From: Brucella sp. 21LCYQ03 | Lineage (GTDB): Bacteria; Pseudomonadota; Alphaproteobacteria; Rhizobiales; Rhizobiaceae | DNA: 64,000 bases | NCBI RefSeq assembly: GCF_023554105.1 | Contig: NZ_JAMJWE010000011.1 | Span: forward strand, 1 to 64,000 | Direction of reading: 5' to 3' | Part shown: positions 46,208 through 55,455 of the stretch, one piece after another | Layout of the letters: each line of letters begins with the position of its first letter | How positions within the stretch are numbered: the first letter of the stretch is position 1 | The notes under the pieces: model-generated | Databases searched by the model: none | Seen by the model: the letters and a program-made list of their open reading frames with translations, nothing else | Told to the model about the DNA's origin: nothing | Made by a program: the position numbers and the translations under genes

Positions 46208-48457
46208 TTAGAAGCGTGAAGTCATACCGAGCCAAAGACGACGGCCTTCGACGACATTGTTGGTTTCATCTACAGTCACCTTCTTATCGAAGATGTTGTA
46301 GATGGCCGCATTCAGTGTGACGTTTTCACTGAATTCATAGGAGCCACCGAAATCCAATGTGGCATAGCCCTTGTATTTGCGTGCTATAACAACGCCGCGG
46401 TCGTTATAGGCATACGGCTCTCCTACAGTGCCGATACGAAGACCTGCATTGATTTCTTCGCCGTGATAGTTAGCTGCTGTCCAGGCAGTCAGACCATCGA
46501 CGGGTGTTTGCCAATCTGCGCGAATATTCGCCATATGCTTTGGTGTACGTGCAAGCGGCAAGCCCGCGTAACTTCCAGTTTTTTGCTCGGAGTCAGTGTA
46601 GGTATAGCTTCCTCGAACTTTAATTGTGTCTGTTGCTTCCCAATCTGCCGTCAATTCCACGCCCTGGATGACAGCATCATCAATGTTGTAGCTGTGATAA
46701 AGAACATAGTTTGGATCCTGTGCCCAGCGAAGAGGCTGGCCGGTGATTGGATCGTATTGTACGTCGCTTGCGATTTTGTCTTTGAAATCGGTGTAGAAGT
46801 AAGTAGCACCGAGACGTAACCCCTGCTGATTGTCCCAGAGAGCACTGAGTTCATAGCTTGTGCTTTCTTCGGGCTTGAGGCTCTGATCGCCGATAATGAC
46901 GCCACACGAACCCCGGCCATTCGGAGGAATTACACCTGCTGGACCATAAAAGCAGTTCCCACCACCCGTAGTATATGCATAACCTGGTGCAATCGTGCGG
47001 ATTTCAGGCGCGCGGAACCCTGTTGATACTCCGCCCTTAATCGTTAATTGGTCAGTTGCATGCCAGACCGCGTATCCACGTGGGCTCCAGTGAGCGCCGT
47101 AGATTTCATGATGATCCATGCGCAGGCCGCCAGTGAGGGCAAAGTCTGGCGTAATCCACCACTCATCTTCAGCAAACAGCGCCCATTGTTTAATTGTAAA
47201 CTGTTCATCAAGGCCGGTTCGGCGTCCCGGGTTTTGATCTGTCAGCGTGCCTTCAATAAACTGTCCGCCGGTTACAAGTGTATGATTGCCGTAGAACTCA
47301 AATGGGGTTGTGAATTTGCCATCCAAAGTAGAGTTACGGATATGGGGTGAGCGCAGGTTTTCAACAAAATTACCTAGTTTGTTATCCCAGTTGTAATTTG
47401 TGCGTTCTGCAGTTTCCTGAAGGAATGAGAATTCAGACGTTGTTGGACCCCAACGCCCTGTATGGCTGATTGACCAATGATTACGGTCATTCAGATTATA
47501 GGTATCAACCGGAGCGGTACCTCGGGTTGGCGTAGGGTCAATATTGTTGCCAACGCTTGAATCTCGGCGAAGACGTGTCTTGCCAACTTCAAATACAATA
47601 TCATGGTCAGCGTTCGGAGTGAGTGTTACCCGACCCGTAATGTCGATGTCCTTCTGCTCCGGTGTACCATTGATGATCTTGTCTTCCTGACGCTTCATAC
47701 CGCGCCCCCAAAGCTGCACGCCAACAAGGTTGGGCACGAGCGGGCCGGTCATGTAGTACGAGCCTTGGTAGGAATCGCCATATTTGGAATGCTGCTGAAC
47801 CGTCGTGTCGACACTCAGCGAGCCACTCCACTTGTCTGCAACTTTTTTGGTAATGACGTTGATAACGCCCCCCATAGCGTCCGAGCCATATAGTGACGAC
47901 ATTGGGCCGCGAATGACTTCAATACGCTCAATAGCATTCGCTGGTGGCAGAAAGCTTTGCTCAAAGCCGGAATTGCCGTTCGTGCGCGCATCACGTGTAC
48001 TCTGGCGTTTTCCATCAACGAGAATAAGCGTGTAAGTCCCGGGAAGGCCGCGGATGAAGATATCACGCTCTGCAGCAGCACCGGTTACTGCAACGCCTTG
48101 CACATCACGCAGCGCATCGCCAAGATCACGATAAGAGCCCTTTTCGAGCTCCTCTCCCGGTACAACCGAAATGCTGGCGGGTGCATCGGTGATGTTTTGC
48201 TCAAATCCGGTTGCCGAGATAACGATCTGATTGAGTGTTATTCCGCCATCGGCATTGAGCTGTTCAGCAGCCTGTTTCTTTTTTGCAGCTTCTTCTGCGG
48301 CAGATGTTGTGGGCTGTGCGAAGGAAACAGCGCCGCTTAGAATAAGTGCAGTGGAAAGACAGGTGCCTGCAAGAACTGCTTTTGCAAAAAGCGATTTGCT
48401 GGCCAAGTGCCTGTTCTGCGAGCCAGTGGCGCGCGATCCCCGAAACAAGCTGGTCAT
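46208..48457 (-). CDS. TonB-dependent ferric-siderophore outer-membrane receptor (FepA/IrgA group)
   Basis: 749 residues. Signal peptide ending near SFAQ; a candidate TonB box near ITLNQIVISATG; plug domain (about 80-200) with DVQGVAVTG, IFIRGLPGTYTLILVDGK and IERIEVIRGPMSSLYGSDAMGGVINVITKK; a beta barrel ending RRLWLGMTSRF with terminal Phe. ATG 48457 has AAGGG upstream; the frame opens at GTG 48466. It heads the siderophore locus behind a TGA-N9-TCA box and belongs to the catecholate receptor group (inference on ligand). Confidence 0.93.
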   Translation of the reverse strand: MTSLFRGSRATGSQNRHLASKSLFAKAVLAGTCLSTALILSGAVSFAQPTTSAAEEAAKKKQAAEQLNADGGITLNQIVISATGFEQNITDAPASISVVPGEELEKGSYRDLGDALRDVQGVAVTGAAAERDIFIRGLPGTYTLILVDGKRQSTRDARTNGNSGFEQSFLPPANAIERIEVIRGPMSSLYGSDAMGGVINVITKKVADKWSGSLSVDTTVQQHSKYGDSYQGSYYMTGPLVPNLVGVQLWGRGMKRQEDKIINGTPEQKDIDITGRVTLTPNADHDIVFEVGKTRLRRDSSVGNNIDPTPTRGTAPVDTYNLNDRNHWSISHTGRWGPTTSEFSFLQETAERTNYNWDNKLGNFVENLRSPHIRNSTLDGKFTTPFEFYGNHTLVTGGQFIEGTLTDQNPGRRTGLDEQFTIKQWALFAEDEWWITPDFALTGGLRMDHHEIYGAHWSPRGYAVWHATDQLTIKGGVSTGFRAPEIRTIAPGYAYTTGGGNCFYGPAGVIPPNGRGSCGVIIGDQSLKPEESTSYELSALWDNQQGLRLGATYFYTDFKDKIASDVQYDPITGQPLRWAQDPNYVLYHSYNIDDAVIQGVELTADWEATDTIKVRGSYTYTDSEQKTGSYAGLPLARTPKHMANIRADWQTPVDGLTAWTAANYHGEEINAGLRIGTVGEPYAYNDRGVVIARKYKGYATLDFGGSYEFSENVTLNAAIYNIFDKKVTVDETNNVVEGRRLWLGMTSRF

Positions 48458-48506
48458 AAATTTCACCCTTTAAGTTGAGTTTTCAGCTCCCCTTATGTAT
48501 GGCAAT

Positions 48507-48529
48507 AAGATGACGTCAACGGTCATCTT
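48507..48529. promoter_or_regulatory. Iron-responsive operator candidate (RirA-type TGA-N9-TCA)
   Basis: AAGATGAC and GTCATCTT form a perfect 8-7-8 inverted repeat that contains TGA-N9-TCA, the core described for rhizobial RirA iron operators. It sits 50 bases upstream of the TonB receptor start and 50 bases upstream of the divergent LysR-HTH gene. Confidence 0.6.
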
Positions 48530-48579
48530 TTATAACAATTCCAAGTTTCGAAAAACGCAACTGAACGGATAAAGCAGCA

Positions 48580-50052
48580 ATGGCTGGCAAGCGCATGAAA
48601 ACACAGACAGAGCCAGAGGCTATCGCGGGCGAAGGCCTGAAACTGGGTGAGCTTCGCTTGTTGATTGCGCTTGATGCACTTCTTGTGGAAGGCAGTGTTG
48701 GTGGTGCTGCTCGGCAAATGGGCTTGAGCATGGCGGCCATGAGTCGATTACTTGGCCAGATACGCGAAAAATTTGATGATCCGATTTTCATTCGTTCAGG
48801 CCGCAATATGATTGCGACGCCGAAGGCGGAGGCATTACGGGGACGACTTCGCAGGCTTGCCAATGAAACAGAAGCACTGATTAATTTTGACGGTAAAGAT
48901 GCGACTGAAGCGCATTGCGAACGAAAGCGGAGCTGGGAAAGGACAAGCATGATTGTTGCCCCGCCACCGCTTGGCATCCGCAAAGTGGTACGGCTTGAGA
49001 ACCACCCGACGCCAGAACAACTTGCTGCGCAATTCGCCAATGTTCAGGATGAGAATGATCCGTCCCTGCGTTTGGCAAAATACATAGCAATTATTGGCCG
49101 CAAGATCGGCTATACGCGTCCGCTTGAAATGCATGAGGCCGAAGACGCCTTCACTACAATTTTTGCTGGTGAGGCAGACCCTATGCAAATTAGTGCTTTG
49201 TTGCGTCTAATTCACTATCGGGGTGAAACTGCGCCGGAGTTAGCCGGGATGGCCCGCGCAGCGCATCGCTATTATACGCTTGATGCAAATATCGGGACGC
49301 CTGCGCTCGACTGGCCAGCATATCTGTCACCCAATTCCAATCAATCGCCCTGGTTTATGCTGGCGGCCATTCTCGTTTCGCGCGCAGGTTATCCGGTGGT
49401 GTTACATGGCAATTGCGGCATGGGCGAATTGTCTGGAAAGCTTGAACTTGCTGCACAGGCTGTAAATATTCCAATTGCCACGTCGCTGGCGCTTGGAAAG
49501 AGCGCTTTGACCGCTCATGGCATTTGCTTCATGCCACTGGCAGGTTTTGCACCGCAGGTTCATTCCCTGTTGGCGCTCTATCCGTTGTTTAATTCGCGCT
49601 CATCAATCAATAGTCTCGCCCATCTGCTTAATCCCTTGAGACTTTCAGCATCTTTTGTTGGTGTGACACAACCTGCTTATCGCGAACTGCATCGTGATGC
49701 AGGGGCGCTTTTGGACGTGAAGTCTGTCTCCGCTGTTTCGACAAGCCGCGATGTTGCAGAGCTGGTTCCTCATCATACGCACACGGTTTACCGATGGCTT
49801 GGCTCACAGAAAACCGACATCAACCTCCCGACCTTATCAAAGGCCGCAACAGATCGTCATGCCAGCCAAAGCACGTTTGAATATTGGCTCGCAGTTTGGT
49901 CTGGTGCCGCTATCGATGAGCGCGCTGAACTCACGGTAATTGCATCAACGGCGATGGCATTAATGACTGCTGTCGCCGCCGATAATGATAGCTATGGCCA
50001 GTTTTACAAAAAGGCAAAAGAGCTTTGGCGAGCACGTCACGCAGCTTCATGA
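48580..50052 (+). CDS. LysR-type HTH fused to a TrpD2/YbiB-like glycosyltransferase-family-3 domain
   Basis: 490 residues. Residues 19-80 look like a LysR helix-turn-helix (LIALDALLVEGSVGGAARQMGLSMAAMSRLLGQIREKF...DPIFIRSG). Residues about 140-485 look like the TrpD2/YbiB family (AEDAFTTIFAGEADPMQISALLRLIHYRGETAPELAGMARA), relatives of anthranilate phosphoribosyltransferase that bind nucleic acid. The frame is continuous with no internal start that clearly fits. The usual LysR effector domain is absent. It is divergent from the TonB receptor across the iron box. Function unknown. Confidence 0.78.
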   Translation: MAGKRMKTQTEPEAIAGEGLKLGELRLLIALDALLVEGSVGGAARQMGLSMAAMSRLLGQIREKFDDPIFIRSGRNMIATPKAEALRGRLRRLANETEALINFDGKDATEAHCERKRSWERTSMIVAPPPLGIRKVVRLENHPTPEQLAAQFANVQDENDPSLRLAKYIAIIGRKIGYTRPLEMHEAEDAFTTIFAGEADPMQISALLRLIHYRGETAPELAGMARAAHRYYTLDANIGTPALDWPAYLSPNSNQSPWFMLAAILVSRAGYPVVLHGNCGMGELSGKLELAAQAVNIPIATSLALGKSALTAHGICFMPLAGFAPQVHSLLALYPLFNSRSSINSLAHLLNPLRLSASFVGVTQPAYRELHRDAGALLDVKSVSAVSTSRDVAELVPHHTHTVYRWLGSQKTDINLPTLSKAATDRHASQSTFEYWLAVWSGAAIDERAELTVIASTAMALMTAVAADNDSYGQFYKKAKELWRARHAAS

Positions 50053-50233
50053 TTGCCATAGAGTGACAGGAGAAAAATATTCTATTCATGCAGATTTATA
50101 GAAAATAACTCCTGTCAATCGAATGAGTCAGCAAGTTGTTGCTTTGTTTGTGGCTTTCATATGCCCTAAGTTTCGCCAGACAATCGGGACTCAGCGGGCA
50201 ATCGCTTGCGCAGGAATTCCAAGGAAAATATTA

Positions 50234-51295
50234 ATGACCGTCCAATCAAACCCGTTCAATCTGCCGTTGCTCGATATTTCACGCTACAATGGCACAGTAG
50301 AGGACCGAAAAAGCTTTATTGATGAGCTGCGCCATACGCTGCATGATCATGGATTTTTCTATCTTACGGGGCACGGTGTTGATCCGAAACTCATCGAAAA
50401 TGTTGTTGCTACTGCTAAGCGTTTCTTTGCGCTTCCAACCGAAGAAAAGCTCAAGATCGAGATGATTAATACGCCGCATTTTCGTGGCTATAATCGCGCT
50501 GGTTTGGAGCGCACGCGAGGCGAACAGGATTGGCGTGAGCAGCTCGACATCAACACTGAACTGGAGCCAGCTGAAATTGGTCCCGATAGTCCTGCATGGA
50601 AACGCCTGATCGGTCCTAATCAGTGGCCTGATGCACTTCCTGAATTGAAGCCTCTTTTGCTCGCTTATCAGGCAGAGGTTACCCGCGTTGGTATTGATGT
50701 ATTGAAAGCAATTGCACAAGCACTGGGGCAGAGTGAAGATTTCTTTGCGCAGATTTATGAGCCGCATCCATCGCAGCTTTTGAAGATCATTCGTTACCCC
50801 GGTCGGGATGTTGCGGAAAGTGAGCAGGGTGTTGGCGCACATAAGGACGGTGGTTTTGTAACAGTTCTTTTGCAGGATGTTGTGCCGGGTCTGCGTGTGC
50901 AGCGTGAAGATGGTGTTTGGATTGACGCACCGCCTGTACCGGGAACATTTGTAATCAATACTGGCGAGCTGCTTGAATTGGCGACGAATGGATTTGTTCG
51001 TGCTGACGTGCATGGTGTGGTAGCTCCACCAGTAGGCACAGAACGCTTCTCAGTCGCGTTCTTCCTTGGTTCGCGTTATGATGCGACAATCCCTGTGATT
51101 GATCTCCCGGAAGAGCTGAAGACAAAAGAACGCGGTGTTAGCGTGGATCCGTTGAATACGCTCTTCCGTGAAGTGGGGCAGAATAATCTGAAAAGCCGCT
51201 TGCGTTCACATCCGGATGTAGCTCGTACTCATCATCAGGACTTGTTGGATTCCCCAGAATTTGCCAGTCTTAAATTGGGATCAGCCCATAATTAA
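50234..51295 (+). CDS. 2-oxoglutarate/Fe(II)-dependent oxygenase (isopenicillin-N-synthase-like)
   Basis: 353 residues. N-terminal DIOX_N region (LPLLDISRYNG...FFYLTGHGVD), then a cupin core with iron ligands His203, Asp205 (AHKDGG) and His260 (ADVHGVV), and Arg271 in ERFSVAFF. I chose ATG 50234, which follows AAGGAA, over 50123. The substrate cannot be read from the sequence. Monocistronic. Confidence 0.88.
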   Translation: MTVQSNPFNLPLLDISRYNGTVEDRKSFIDELRHTLHDHGFFYLTGHGVDPKLIENVVATAKRFFALPTEEKLKIEMINTPHFRGYNRAGLERTRGEQDWREQLDINTELEPAEIGPDSPAWKRLIGPNQWPDALPELKPLLLAYQAEVTRVGIDVLKAIAQALGQSEDFFAQIYEPHPSQLLKIIRYPGRDVAESEQGVGAHKDGGFVTVLLQDVVPGLRVQREDGVWIDAPPVPGTFVINTGELLELATNGFVRADVHGVVAPPVGTERFSVAFFLGSRYDATIPVIDLPEELKTKERGVSVDPLNTLFREVGQNNLKSRLRSHPDVARTHHQDLLDSPEFASLKLGSAHN

Positions 51296-51300
51296 AATGA

Positions 51301-51352
51301 ACCTATTCCTTGACGGTTGTTTGCTTTTTCTTTCTTCCGTCAAGGAACAGGT
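51301..51352. other. Long imperfect stem-loop after the oxygenase gene
   Basis: ACCTATTCCTTGACGG at 51301-51316 pairs with CCGTCAAGGAACAGGT at 51337-51352 (15 of 16), with a 20-base pyrimidine-rich loop. It is followed by TCGGGGG, not a T-run, so it is not a normal terminator. Confidence 0.6.
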
Positions 51353-51415
51353 TCGGGGGCACAAAAGCATAATGTGCCTATCAATTGACGAAAAATAGCT
51401 GGTAAAAATAGCAAT

Positions 51416-51443
51416 AAAAAACGCCGGATAACCGGCGTTTTTT
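51416..51443. terminator. Bidirectional rho-independent terminator
   Basis: AAAAACGCCGG / CCGGCGTTTTT with an ATAA loop, A- and T-tracts on both sides. It serves the minus-strand aldehyde dehydrogenase (ends 51465) and the plus-strand oxygenase. Confidence 0.9.
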
Positions 51444-51464
51444 ATTTTATTATAGTCTTTATAA

Positions 51465-52910
51465 TCAGCCGCTTATGAGCTTTACTTCCATAAAGTCTTC
51501 AAGGCCCCATTTGCCGCCTTCGCGACCATTGCCAGATTGCTTGTACCCGCCAAAAGGACTTCCGGGCGCGCGCGATGTTCCGTTGATCTGGATCATGCCA
51601 GCACGGAGTTTACGAGCAACGCGCTTCGCACGTTCCGGGCTTCCGGTCTGAATATAAGCAGCCAAACCGTAAGGCGTATCGTTGGCGATAGCGATGGCTT
51701 CTTCTTCCGTATCGAAGGGGATCATCGCCAGCACAGGGCCAAAGATTTCCTCACGTGCAATGGTCATTTCGTTGTTCACATCCGCGAAGATGGTCGGCTT
51801 AACGAAGTCGCCTTCTGAAATGCCATCAGGACGTCCGGTGCCACCAGCAATTAGACGTGCACCTTCATCAATACCCTTTCGAATAAGTGCCTGCACCTTG
51901 TCGAACTGGATAGAAGACGAGAGCGGTCCGATATGTTCGCCTTCTTTGGATGGGTCATCGACTGTGGTTCTCGATGCTGATTTTTTCGCAAACTCAACTG
52001 CCTGATCATAGACTGAACGCTCGACCAGCATACGGGTTGGCGCGTTGCAGGATTGACCAGTGTTTTCAAAGCAATGGTTCACACCGCGTTCGATTGCTTT
52101 TTCGAGATCACTGTCAGCAAACACGATATTTGGCGACTTGCCACCAAGTTCCAGCGAAACACGTTTAACGGTCGCAGCCGCAGCCCGCGAAACCGCAGTC
52201 CCGGCGCGGGTTGACCCGGTAAACGACATCATGTCGATGTCAGGATGTTGTGACATCGCTTCGCCGACAACTGGACCTTCGCCGTTAACGAGGTTGAAAA
52301 CGCCCTTTGGCAAGCCTGCTTCATCGACAAACTCAGCGAAGAGCATCGCCGACATTGGAGCAATTTCGGACGGCTTGAGTACGACGGTGCAACCCACTGC
52401 GAGGGCAGGGATAACCTTGAGCGCGATCTGGTTCATTGGCCAGTTCCACGGTGTGATCAGTCCACAAACCCCGATTGGTTCACGCACAATCGCCTGATTG
52501 GAATGCTTTGGCGAAAGGATTTCGTCGAATTCGAAATTCTCGAAAGCCGCGATAAAGGCTTTAGTGTGTGAGATGCCAGCTGCGGCCTGAGATTCACGCG
52601 CAAGCTTGATTGGCGCACCCATTTCCTTGGAAATAGCCTGTGCCATTTCTTCAAGACGGCGCTCATAGATTTCAACAATACTGCGAAGATAGCCAATGCG
52701 TTCTGCAGCAGGCGTTTCACTCCATGAAGGAAATGCCTTTTTTGCCGCAGCGACAGCGAGATCAATGTCGGCAGCCGAGCCAGCAGAAATCACTGCATAT
52801 GGCTTTTCATTGGCCGGATTGATGACTTCAATCGTCTTTGCTTCGAGCGGAGAGCGCCATGCGCCATCGATGTAGAAATCCGTTTTCTGATCCAGATTTT
52901 TTTGAAGCAT
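51465..52910 (-). CDS. NAD(P)+-dependent aldehyde dehydrogenase
   Basis: 481 residues, class 1/2-type fold. Active-site residues: Asn156 (LITPWNWPMN), Lys179, Glu254 (VSLELGGKSP) and Cys288 (NTGQSCNAP), plus FTGST at 230-234. ATG 52910 follows GGAGGATTT; the TTG at 52925 is less likely. Monocistronic. Its substrate aldehyde is not evident. Confidence 0.9.
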   Translation of the reverse strand: MLQKNLDQKTDFYIDGAWRSPLEAKTIEVINPANEKPYAVISAGSAADIDLAVAAAKKAFPSWSETPAAERIGYLRSIVEIYERRLEEMAQAISKEMGAPIKLARESQAAAGISHTKAFIAAFENFEFDEILSPKHSNQAIVREPIGVCGLITPWNWPMNQIALKVIPALAVGCTVVLKPSEIAPMSAMLFAEFVDEAGLPKGVFNLVNGEGPVVGEAMSQHPDIDMMSFTGSTRAGTAVSRAAAATVKRVSLELGGKSPNIVFADSDLEKAIERGVNHCFENTGQSCNAPTRMLVERSVYDQAVEFAKKSASRTTVDDPSKEGEHIGPLSSSIQFDKVQALIRKGIDEGARLIAGGTGRPDGISEGDFVKPTIFADVNNEMTIAREEIFGPVLAMIPFDTEEEAIAIANDTPYGLAAYIQTGSPERAKRVARKLRAGMIQINGTSRAPGSPFGGYKQSGNGREGGKWGLEDFMEVKLISG

Positions 52911-53018
52911 GATGAAATCCTCCAATGCTTTGCTTTTTGTTTCCCTTGTCGACGCGCAGACTACTCGCCAGCTGTGACGGCGTCAAAACAGAACGATCAA
53001 TGGAGACATCAATTTTTC

Positions 53019-53423
53019 TTATTCGTTATCGTAGGCTTCGAATTCTATGCCGAGCGTTTCCAAGCCTTCTTCGATGTAATCGCCCAACAGTGGTATGCCG
53101 AGAAGATATTTCGCTTCACGCCCATTGTGGCGATCACTTGCGGTGGCAAGGGCATCATCCCATTCTTCAGCGCTGAAGTCTCCACGTCCGACCCATACCA
53201 AGGCAAGCAACTCAATCTTCTCGTCTTCGTTCAGAGAGCGAATTGCAGCGACCAGTTCTCGGCGTGTTGGGTTGGTGATGGAAGCGTCAAGAATGTCAAC
53301 GTCGCCATCATCAGATGCATTAGAGCCGGAATCTTCGTCCACAGCAGGAACCTGAACATCATATTCACGCGCCTTGGCGATGATGAACTCAATGTTTTCG
53401 ATATTGTTGACCAGCTCGACCAT
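53019..53423 (-). CDS. DUF3775-family protein
   Basis: 134 acidic residues with the pattern VELVNNIENIEFIIAKAREYDVQVP at the N-terminus and LNEDEKIELLALVWVGRGDF in the middle, matching the DUF3775 family found mainly in alphaproteobacteria. A low-complexity acidic linker (about 30-45) precedes the conserved part. No membrane segment or catalytic motif. Function unknown. Confidence 0.85.
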   Translation of the reverse strand: MVELVNNIENIEFIIAKAREYDVQVPAVDEDSGSNASDDGDVDILDASITNPTRRELVAAIRSLNEDEKIELLALVWVGRGDFSAEEWDDALATASDRHNGREAKYLLGIPLLGDYIEEGLETLGIEFEAYDNE

Positions 53424-53601
53424 TATCTTTGCCTCCGTAACGTCGCTGTTTATCGAACGCAGTGAGATGTCTGTGGTTCCGTTAGAAACGGTTCGTCAGA
53501 AATTCTGTGCTGCGGCTCTATAAAAGATATAGAGCCGTCACGAGGGTTTATTAGGCTTGTTACAAAATATTGATTTTGGATTGGTCTAGGTTTTTAAAAA
53601 T

Positions 53602-54363
53602 TTAGAGCGCGAAAAACGGGATAACCCAATCTGCTATGAGTTTGATTGACAGCCCAAAGAGCGTGAGCTGAACGAGCAGGAAGAACGGACCATCCGGCAT
53701 GATACGGGTGAGCTTCGCGCCGACGAATGTACCGATAATTGCGGCAGGCAAAAGCCAAAGACCAAGTGACCAGTCGAGATTAGAAAACTGCTGCAACTGC
53801 CAATAGGGTATCAGCTTAACCGCATTGACGATTGCAAAAAGAATGGTCGATGTGCCTGCAAATACGAGCTTTTCCAAATGCTGTGGCAGTACATACATCT
53901 GAAAGGGTGGTGCGCCGGAGTGTGAAACGAAACTTGTGAGGCCGGTGATAATTCCCCAAAAGGTTCCACCCGGGATATCTGCTTTGCGCGCCGCACGGCG
54001 GTATTTTGCACCGACCCAGACATTGAAGCAGAAGAAAAGCCCCACCAGTCCGACCATCATTCCGATAAATGTGCTGGAAAGATGCACGCTGAAAAACCAA
54101 CCTAATCCAATACCGACAATCGCCGCTGGCGTAAGAATTGCCAGATTTCGTGCGGAGAAGTGGTGGCGATAGAGGTAAAGCCCGAACATATCGCTGACGA
54201 CATAGATCGGCAGCAGCAGGGCTGCTGCCGTTACAGGCGAGATAACCAGAGCCATCAACGGCACTGAAAGCGTACCAACTGACGGCAAGCCACCTTTGGA
54301 CAGGCCGACCAAAAAGGCTGCAATAACGGCTACTGTCATAAACAGCGGGGTATGTTCAAGCAT
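53602..54363 (-). CDS. TauE/SafE-family membrane permease
   Basis: 253 residues with about eight membrane helices and the family motif GLSKGGLPSVGTLSVPLMAL near 20-40, GALLLP/AALLLPIYVVSDMFG and GLTSFVSHSGAPPFQMY. TauE/SafE proteins export sulfite, sulfoacetate or related organosulfur anions. Neighbours do not indicate the substrate. Separated from the aminotransferase gene by 48 bases on the same strand. Confidence 0.9.
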   Translation of the reverse strand: MLEHTPLFMTVAVIAAFLVGLSKGGLPSVGTLSVPLMALVISPVTAAALLLPIYVVSDMFGLYLYRHHFSARNLAILTPAAIVGIGLGWFFSVHLSSTFIGMMVGLVGLFFCFNVWVGAKYRRAARKADIPGGTFWGIITGLTSFVSHSGAPPFQMYVLPQHLEKLVFAGTSTILFAIVNAVKLIPYWQLQQFSNLDWSLGLWLLPAAIIGTFVGAKLTRIMPDGPFFLLVQLTLFGLSIKLIADWVIPFFAL

Positions 54364-54411
54364 TTAGAAAGCAACCGTTATAAATGAAAACAATGGTTTA
54401 TAGCCGGGTTC

Positions 54412-55266
54412 TCAGCTATGCGCCCATTCCCAGTAAAGCGAGCGCGCACGCTTGGTAACAGTGCCATATTCGAGCGTACGATCATCAAAGCCGATAATCG
54501 GTACAACCTTGCTGATATTACCCGTCGAGAAAATCTCGTCTGCTTCGCGGAAATCCTGAAGCGTAAGAGTCGTTTCATGAACGCTGACACCGGCTTGGCG
54601 CAGTAATCCAATAACGCGCTGGCGTGTGATGCCGTTGAGGAACGTGCCGTTGGGAACTGGAGTATAAACTTCTCCACCGCGAACCATGAACACATTCGAG
54701 GTTGCAGTTTCTGCAACATTGCCGAGAACGTCAGTCACCAGTGCGTTATGAAAGCCTTTGGCTTTGGCTTCACGCAGCATGCGACCATTGTTTGGATAAA
54801 GACATGCAGCCTTGGCATTCACAGGCATGACCTGCAGATAAGGGCGATGGAACGAAGTCGTCGTAACGGTAAAGCCCTTTGGTTCAACCATTGGGATTTC
54901 TTCGAGACAAAGCGCGAAGTCGGTTGATTCCGGCGCGGCCGCAACTGTCGTGCTATCGCCTTCTTCGGCCCAGTACATCGGGCGGATATAAACATCTGTC
55001 CCCGGCGCGAACTTCTTCAAACCTTCGCGGGCAAGGGTTTCAATGTCATTGCCGCTGAGCATGGGTGCCAGTCCAAGCGCGCGTGCAGAGTCGTTTGCTC
55101 GTGCAGAATGGCGATCAAGATCAGGTGTTACGCCCTCAAAAAGACGCGCACCGTCGAATACGAGAGAACCAAGCCAGGTCGCATGCGAAGCTGCGCCGAG
55201 AATGCGCACATCTCCTTGATGCCATTCGCCTTTGTAATAGGTCCAAGTTGCTCGCTTCTCAGCCAT
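54412..55266 (-). CDS. ilvE: Class IV PLP aminotransferase, branched-chain-amino-acid type
   Basis: 284 residues, fold-type IV aminotransferase (IlvE/D-amino-acid aminotransferase/ADC lyase superfamily). Segments YIRPMYWAEEGDSTTV, AKAACLYPNNGRMLREAKAKGFHNALV and ETATSNVFMV are typical. The catalytic Lys should lie in the VNAKAACLYPN region. I chose ATG 55266 with AAGGAT upstream; ATG 55275 is also possible. Substrate within the family is uncertain. Confidence 0.85.
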   Translation of the reverse strand: MAEKRATWTYYKGEWHQGDVRILGAASHATWLGSLVFDGARLFEGVTPDLDRHSARANDSARALGLAPMLSGNDIETLAREGLKKFAPGTDVYIRPMYWAEEGDSTTVAAAPESTDFALCLEEIPMVEPKGFTVTTTSFHRPYLQVMPVNAKAACLYPNNGRMLREAKAKGFHNALVTDVLGNVAETATSNVFMVRGGEVYTPVPNGTFLNGITRQRVIGLLRQAGVSVHETTLTLQDFREADEIFSTGNISKVVPIIGFDDRTLEYGTVTKRARSLYWEWAHS

Positions 55267-55381
55267 CTTCTTCATCCTTGATCAATTACGTTTCGTGCCA
55301 AATCCCGCGCGAAGCGCTTTCAGTTCTGAGTAAAATTGCTGGAAAGAGCTAGGGTAGGATATGAATCTGCGCTTTTATAGC

Positions 55382-55418
55382 ATCAAACCCGAAACTGGAA
55401 ACCAGTTTCGGGTTTGAT
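55382..55418. other. Perfect 17-bp stem-loop
   Basis: ATCAAACCCGAAACTGG and its exact complement are separated by AAA. It lies 37 bases after the EamA stop (minus strand) and upstream of the aminotransferase gene. Neither strand has a strong T-run after it, so its role as terminator is uncertain. Confidence 0.6.
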
Positions 55419-55455
55419 ATATTCTTATAGTGATCAAGCTTACGAGAGAATGGCT

